A stretch of DNA of 18,542 bases from Treponema sp. UBA3649. Lineage in GTDB: Bacteria; Spirochaetota; Spirochaetia; Treponematales; Treponemataceae. This document shows positions 14,641 to 18,542 of the stretch, piece after piece. The notes below the pieces were generated by a model, which saw only the letters and a list, made by a program, of their open reading frames with translations, had not been told where the DNA came from and searched no databases. Made by a program: the position numbers and the translations under genes. Positions within the stretch are counted from its first letter, which is position 1. Each line of letters starts with the position of its first letter. Location of the stretch: assembly GCA_002373325.1 (NCBI GenBank), contig DFKI01000005.1, positions 1 to 18,542 on the forward strand, given 5' to 3'.

Positions 14641-16590
14641 TCAAACCTCTTCAAATTCCACGATCTGTTCGGGAAGATTCACCGAGCGTACCCTCACTTT
14701 TATGCTTCCGTTCAGTTCCACGTTTTTTTTGGGAGAGAGGAAGAACTCAAGACCGAGCGTCGGAACGCAGAACTGTGGTTGTTTTCCGCTCTTGTCCACG
14801 CACACGGCATCTCCTGTCCACTCGGGATTCTGCAGGAGATAGACCAGAGTCCAGTGGGTGTTGCTTTTCCTTTCCGCCTTGTGGGCAGCCTGAGCAGACT
14901 CTTCCCCGGCAGAGACACGCAGAAGCATCTCATCCTTGTCAATCAGGGGTCTTCCGTCCAAAAATGCCCTGAGCTGCATGTGAGCAATCAAATCACCGTA
15001 ACGGCGGAGTGGGCTTGTCACCTGGCTGTACATTCCAAGTCCTAGTCCCCAGTGCATGGACGGGGTAAGTCCCACGCTTCTTCTTCTCATGCACCTTCTG
15101 AGTCTGTACTGTCCGGCAAGTCCGTCGGGCAAATCTTCCGGGATGGTCGGCTGTTCCTGACTCACGAATGGAAACGGTATGCGGTTTTTGAATGCGAATT
15201 TCGCGCCTCCTTCTCCTGCAAGCAGCATCATCTCACGAATCATCTCAGAGCTTTTCGGATGAGTCACTGAATCTACGGAAACTTTTTTTGTCTCCGGATC
15301 CACCGTGATATGCACTTCAGGAAGATTTATCAGGACTGAGCCGTTGGATTTCCTCCTCCCTTCATTTTTTTCGGCTATATCGAAGAGTGGCTTTAGCTCT
15401 TGTGAGTCCCTCATTGTGTCTGCCTGCTCATAGGTGAGCCGTTTTACGTTCACTTCGGTCTTGAAAACCTGGCAGTCCTCAATCCCACCGTCATCGGAAA
15501 GCTTGATTCTGAAAGAGAGAGCGCGGCTTTTTTCGTTGAGTCCCAGGGCATAGTCTGAAAGTGAATCCTCGGCGAGCATACGGGCGGCTCCTTCGGGAAT
15601 GTAGAGTGTGGCCCCCCTGTCCCTTGCCATTTTGTCTATCGTGCTGTCGGGCATGACCGTGCTTGCTGGATCGGCTATGTGCACCCAAAGATATGTTCCG
15701 TCAAATGCCACGGCGTCATCAGGGTCGGCTGACCATGCGTTGTCTATGGCATAAGCTGTTCCCTCAACCTTCAGTCGCTCTTCCTCGGGTGGGGATGAAA
15801 GTCCCTCGCTTGCTGATTTTGTGGAGAGACCCCAGCGGAGAGGGTAGGGGTTTTTTGTAATCGGCCAGATCCCCGTGTCAAGAAGAAGCTTGTGTGCTCT
15901 TTCGGGTGTTTCCTTCATTCCGGCTTCCTGCATCGTTTTGCTTTTGTCCTTTATTCCCAGCGCAAGGGATTCCACGTCTCCCATGAATCTTGAGTCCTCA
16001 GGCAAAAGTTTTTTCTGCTTGAGCCTGCTTAAAAATCCTGCCCTGAGCTCTGATTCCATGTCCTTTTCGCGTGATTTTTTTACGAGCGACTCAATCTCCT
16101 CCGTGCTCCTTGGCGTAAAGACAATCTTTCCCTCGGCAAGGGATTTTTGGTTGAGCTGAAAGAAAATCGTGTTTCTCAACGCAAGAAAACATGCGTAGGC
16201 TTCGGAAGGCCCCATCTCGTCATCCAAAAGCAGGGACGAAATCTCCTGAAAATCCTCCGGGGCATCCTGAGTTTCCGGATCCGATGTCAAAAGCTCGTGT
16301 GCCTCCCTGATTTTTATGAAAAGAGGATTCGTCTGCTCCAGATTGTACATTCCGTCCTGCGATGGAGCTGTTTTTTCCGCGTTTTCCAAAATTTCTTCCA
16401 GTGATTTTGCGGGTCCCTCATGAAGAAGCGCCACATCTTTTTCCCTTACGTTCTGTGTGGCATAGACTGCTTTTTTTGTTCCCGTGGCAGCCTGGGATCT
16501 GTACTGTACCGTGAATTTTCCGCCGGTAATTTCCGAGCAGACCAATGCGGCCTCATTTTTATATAGCACAAGCGATTTGTTCTTTATCAT
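14641..16590 (-). CDS. RNase II/R-family exoribonuclease (RNB domain)
   Basis: A 649-residue 3'-to-5' exoribonuclease. The RNB active site is intact: AIDNAWSADPDDAVAF carries D283, D289, D291 and D292 in the same spacing as D201, D207, D209 and D210 of E. coli RNase II. LYIP gives the base-stacking Tyr (Y330), and YSQVTSPLRRYGDLIAH (521-537) gives the conserved arginines. The N-terminus has a small beta domain instead of the tandem cold-shock domains of RNase R. The C-terminal stretch (about 585-649) looks like a short OB-type fold, not a clear S1 domain. This layout recalls RNB proteins of cyanobacteria and spirochaetes. It heads an operon with the membrane protein. The start is supported by a purine-rich AGGGTGG just upstream. 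Confidence 0.92.
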   Translation of the reverse strand: MIKNKSLVLYKNEAALVCSEITGGKFTVQYRSQAATGTKKAVYATQNVREKDVALLHEGPAKSLEEILENAEKTAPSQDGMYNLEQTNPLFIKIREAHELLTSDPETQDAPEDFQEISSLLLDDEMGPSEAYACFLALRNTIFFQLNQKSLAEGKIVFTPRSTEEIESLVKKSREKDMESELRAGFLSRLKQKKLLPEDSRFMGDVESLALGIKDKSKTMQEAGMKETPERAHKLLLDTGIWPITKNPYPLRWGLSTKSASEGLSSPPEEERLKVEGTAYAIDNAWSADPDDAVAFDGTYLWVHIADPASTVMPDSTIDKMARDRGATLYIPEGAARMLAEDSLSDYALGLNEKSRALSFRIKLSDDGGIEDCQVFKTEVNVKRLTYEQADTMRDSQELKPLFDIAEKNEGRRKSNGSVLINLPEVHITVDPETKKVSVDSVTHPKSSEMIREMMLLAGEGGAKFAFKNRIPFPFVSQEQPTIPEDLPDGLAGQYRLRRCMRRRSVGLTPSMHWGLGLGMYSQVTSPLRRYGDLIAHMQLRAFLDGRPLIDKDEMLLRVSAGEESAQAAHKAERKSNTHWTLVYLLQNPEWTGDAVCVDKSGKQPQFCVPTLGLEFFLSPKKNVELNGSIKVRVRSVNLPEQIVEFEEV

Positions 16591-16607
16591 TTTTCCACCC
16601 TGCCCGA

Positions 16608-16636
16608 ATTATATCAGAATCTCGCGGAATTTACAA
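16608..16636 (-). promoter_or_regulatory. strong sigma-70-like promoter of the RNase gene
   Basis: On the minus strand TTGTAA (16636-16631), 17 nt, perfect TATAAT (16613-16608). The start codon at 16590 is 17 nt past the -10 box, leaving a leader of about 10 nt that contains AGGGTGG. Confidence 0.7.
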
Positions 16637-16709
16637 CCACATTAAAAATACCCTCTGTCGCCCGCCTTTAATTTGGATAAATTTAAATTTGAGTTTTAAA
16701 AAGTGGTGA

Positions 16710-16892
16710 TTGTATTCTTTAAAGGACAAACGATTTTTTGAGGAATTTGTGGAAGGCATGAGCTCTAAATTGCGTCGGAAAATTCACAAGGGATTGAGGA
16801 AGCACTGCAATGGAGACAGGGTTCGTGGCATCGAAGCATTTGCACGGAAGGGAGCGAAAGCGACCTACAATACCTATTACCGTGCACCATGA
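16710..16892 (+). CDS. doubtful small basic protein, first part of repeat R2
   Basis: An open frame of 60 codons from a TTG: YSLKDKRFFEEFVEGMSSKL, then RKIHKGLRKHCNGDRVRGIE, then AFARKGAKATYNTYYRAP. It is strongly basic in its second half. A GTG at 16749 (GAGGA 3 nt before) or the ATG at 16758 could be the real start. Its second half lies in repeat R2, whose partner R1 shows the same peptide signature broken by stops and a frameshift. That suggests a once-coding sequence, possibly a fragment of a larger mobile-element protein. I do not recognise a family. It may not be expressed. Confidence 0.3.
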   Translation: MYSLKDKRFFEEFVEGMSSKLRRKIHKGLRKHCNGDRVRGIEAFARKGAKATYNTYYRAP

Positions 16893-16987
16893 TTCGGTGA
16901 CAGGGTTCCTGGCGTGAATGGAAGTGCTTACTCATTTAGAAAGCGATTTGCCAAGTTTCATTTAGATTTGCACATGTCTTCTATAAA
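16776..16987 (+). repeat. large dispersed repeat R, copy 2 (without hairpin element)
   Basis: Homologous to 6275-6583 in the same orientation, without the hairpin insertion. The best stretch is 16952-16983 (29 of 32 identical to 6548-6579). It ends 15 nt before the -35 box of aroA, exactly as copy 1 ends 15 nt before the -35 box of the ABC exporter. With the doubtful small frame it fills most of the 450-bp gap between the RNase gene and aroA; 16637-16709 shows nothing more than AT-rich sequence. Confidence 0.75.
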
Positions 16988-17001
16988 CATGCCGGGCCAA
17001 C

Positions 17002-17030
17002 TTCACAAAACTTGCAAACTGTGATACAAT
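17002..17030 (+). promoter_or_regulatory. sigma-70-like promoter of aroA
   Basis: TTCACA (17002-17007), 17 nt, TACAAT (17025-17030). The aroA ATG at 17040 follows 9 nt after the -10 box and no Shine-Dalgarno is present, which fits a leaderless mRNA. The spacer includes an 11-base match (CAAAACTTGCA) to the reverse complement of the tandem unit found before mrp. Confidence 0.6.
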
Positions 17031-17039
17031 TTTTCCATT

Positions 17040-18437
17040 ATGAGAATATGCGGAAAAAGAAATCAGCTTACGGGACGGACTGTCGTTCCTGGATCAAAAT
17101 CGCACACAATCAGGGCGCTCCTTCTTGCAACCCTTGCGGAGGGAACCTCTACCATACATAATCCTCTTCCAAGCGCGGATTGTTTGAGCACTGCGGCTGC
17201 GGTTCCTTTGATGGGATCGCGTGTGGACCTGAATCTTACGACGGAAGGTTGTCCGGGAACTGACTGGGTGGTTTACGGTGCCGGAAAAAAACTCCACCTG
17301 CCGACTGACGTAATCAACGTTGGAAACTCCGGTTCTCTGCTTTATTTTCTCTCTCCCATTGCAGCGACCTTCGAGGGATACTCAATCTTCACGGGGGACG
17401 AAAGCATCAGGAAAAGACCCGTTGACCATGTGGCGGATGTCCTGAACCAGATGGGAGCCAGTGCGGAGGTCTCACAGCCCGGAAGCAGATTTTGTCCCCT
17501 TGTCATAAAAGGTCCTGTCAGCGCGAAAAATACAATCCGGACAGAGGGAAGCGCGTCTAGCCAGTATATCTCAGGACTGATGATGGCGGCACTGAGACTG
17601 AAGGATGAGATGCACATTGAGCTGAGCGACCCCACCGAAACACCATATCTTACGATGACGCAAAAGTGGCTTGAAAAAATCGGGGCCGAGGTGAAAATTT
17701 CGGATGATTTCAAAAGCATTTCCGTCAAAGCCCCTGATGAGATAAAGGCGTTCGACTGTACCATACCGAGCGACTGGGAGGCCGTTGCTTTTCCTTTGGT
17801 TGCGGCTCTTATCTCTGACAGCGACATCTGCATAGACAACATAGACGGAAGCGGAACCCAGGGAGATGACGCAATAGTTGGCATACTGAAATCACTTGGA
17901 GCCGACATAGAGTGGAACCGTGAGACCGATACAATCCGTGTGCGCGGAGGAAAAAAATCCGCAGGTGGAATCGGAAGGCTGAGTACTGAGAATCTTCCGG
18001 GGGGAGAGCTTCATGTCAATCTATCCGGTTTTCCCGATGCAATCTGTGCTCTTTCCGCCGCCGCATGTTTTACGGAAGGTGATACATATATAGAAGATAT
18101 TGCCGTGTGCAGAAGAAAGGAAACCGACCGGATTTCCGTACTCAAAAAGGAACTTGAGAAACTTGGTGCGAGCGTGGATGAGGGAAGCGACTTCATGGTG
18201 ATTCACGGTCATTCGCCTTTTAAAGCCGACGGAAGTCCCAATCCGGATTTTGCCCTGCATGGCGCGGAGATTGAGTCCTATTTCGATCACAGGGTCGCGA
18301 TGGCTCTTTCCGTAATGTCTCTTGGTCTTCCCGAGGGAGAGAGGATTTTCGTAAGGAACGCTGAGTGCTGCTCGGTGAGTTTTCCCCATTTCTTCGAGGT
18401 GATGAACGAGATTGGAGCCGGATTCGAGATTTCTTAG
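17040..18437 (+). CDS. aroA: 3-phosphoshikimate 1-carboxyvinyltransferase (EPSP synthase)
   Basis: A 465-residue enzyme that joins phosphoenolpyruvate to shikimate-3-phosphate in aromatic amino acid synthesis. Recognised by PGSKSHTIRALLLATL (K20, S21, R25), SIRKRPVDHVADVLNQMGA (R126), SASSQYISGL (S173, S174, Q175), LSGFPDAICALSAAACF, CRRKETDRISVLKKELEKLGA, SYFDHRVAMAL and NAECCSVSFPHFF. Two usual active-site residues differ. The NAGTAMRP loop of E. coli reads NSGSLLYF (R100 to Y102, P101 to F103), and the lysine of the C-terminal AKTFP motif (K411) is valine. I recall the same pattern in other treponemal AroA sequences, so it is probably a lineage variant and not decay. The start at 17040 is the only one keeping the SKS domain; no Shine-Dalgarno is visible. 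Confidence 0.93.
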   Translation: MRICGKRNQLTGRTVVPGSKSHTIRALLLATLAEGTSTIHNPLPSADCLSTAAAVPLMGSRVDLNLTTEGCPGTDWVVYGAGKKLHLPTDVINVGNSGSLLYFLSPIAATFEGYSIFTGDESIRKRPVDHVADVLNQMGASAEVSQPGSRFCPLVIKGPVSAKNTIRTEGSASSQYISGLMMAALRLKDEMHIELSDPTETPYLTMTQKWLEKIGAEVKISDDFKSISVKAPDEIKAFDCTIPSDWEAVAFPLVAALISDSDICIDNIDGSGTQGDDAIVGILKSLGADIEWNRETDTIRVRGGKKSAGGIGRLSTENLPGGELHVNLSGFPDAICALSAAACFTEGDTYIEDIAVCRRKETDRISVLKKELEKLGASVDEGSDFMVIHGHSPFKADGSPNPDFALHGAEIESYFDHRVAMALSVMSLGLPEGERIFVRNAECCSVSFPHFFEVMNEIGAGFEIS

Positions 18438-18487
18438 AAGCCCGAATGTCGAGTTTCACATTTATTGTAAATTTCCCGAGAATTTTT

Positions 18488-18542
18488 CCTTGCCGGATAG
18501 GTCTTGTGTCCTTGCCGGATTGGTCTTATGTCATTGCCAGAT
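18488..18542. repeat. 22-bp tandem repeat running off the right edge
   Basis: CCTTGCCGGATAGGTCTTGT begins at 18488. The unit repeats with two changes at 18510 and starts a third time, more degraded, at 18532 (CATTGCCAGAT), where the window ends. The period is 22 bp. It follows aroA by 50 bp; no hairpin terminator is seen in between. Confidence 0.7.

Noticed and set aside
18438..18487. Intrinsic terminator after aroA
   Set aside because: There is a T run at 18483-18487, but only a 5-bp AT hairpin (ATTTA/TAAAT) and no GC-rich stem before it.

Overview
The window looks like a chromosomal segment of a spirochaete, most likely a Treponema. This is inferred from the style of several proteins: a small XRE-type regulator beginning MSDFWRRVDEEL, an EPSP synthase with the motif NVGNSGSLLYFL, an Rpn-type nuclease remnant, and an RNB-domain ribonuclease with a non-enterobacterial N-terminus. 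No database was searched, so genus-level placement is inference.

The left third (1-5650) is AT-rich and accessory. A minus-strand operon encodes a PLD-nuclease/SNF2-helicase fusion (1786-5121) followed by an Eco57I-type adenine DNA methylase (1772 to the window edge), a restriction/DISARM-like defence module. A small XRE regulator (5331-5648) is transcribed divergently, and the shared spacer holds a perfect 14-bp palindrome that is a plausible operator.

The junction (5650-6630) is a graveyard of repeats. It holds an rpn-family pseudogene interrupted by a short hairpin-rich element (copy A, 5892-5972). It also holds a roughly 300-bp decayed repeat (R1, 6275-6583) that carries a second copy of the same element (copy B, 6420-6497) and is bracketed by an exact 20-bp direct repeat. 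The two hairpin elements share a fold, with three base-pair covariations in the closing stem. A second copy of the large repeat (R2, 16776-16987) lies just before aroA. Both R copies end 15 nt before the -35 box of the downstream gene.

The right two thirds (6634-18437) are more GC-rich, tightly packed core genes. They are a heterodimeric ABC exporter pair (one degenerate and one canonical ATPase half); a minus-strand pair of deoD-type purine nucleoside phosphorylase and an exported acidic protein; and, divergent from that, an Mrp/NBP35 Fe-S ATPase directly abutting a tRNA-dihydrouridine synthase. A minus-strand pair follows, an RNase II/R-family exoribonuclease and a four-helix membrane protein. 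The last gene is EPSP synthase (aroA). A six-unit 14-bp tandem array fills the space between the divergent deoD and mrp promoters, and a 22-bp tandem repeat begins at the right edge. Several genes (ABC exporter, deoD, aroA, XRE regulator) have a good -10 box only 6-9 nt before the start codon, suggesting leaderless mRNAs.

No tRNA, rRNA, CRISPR array or convincing intrinsic terminator was seen.
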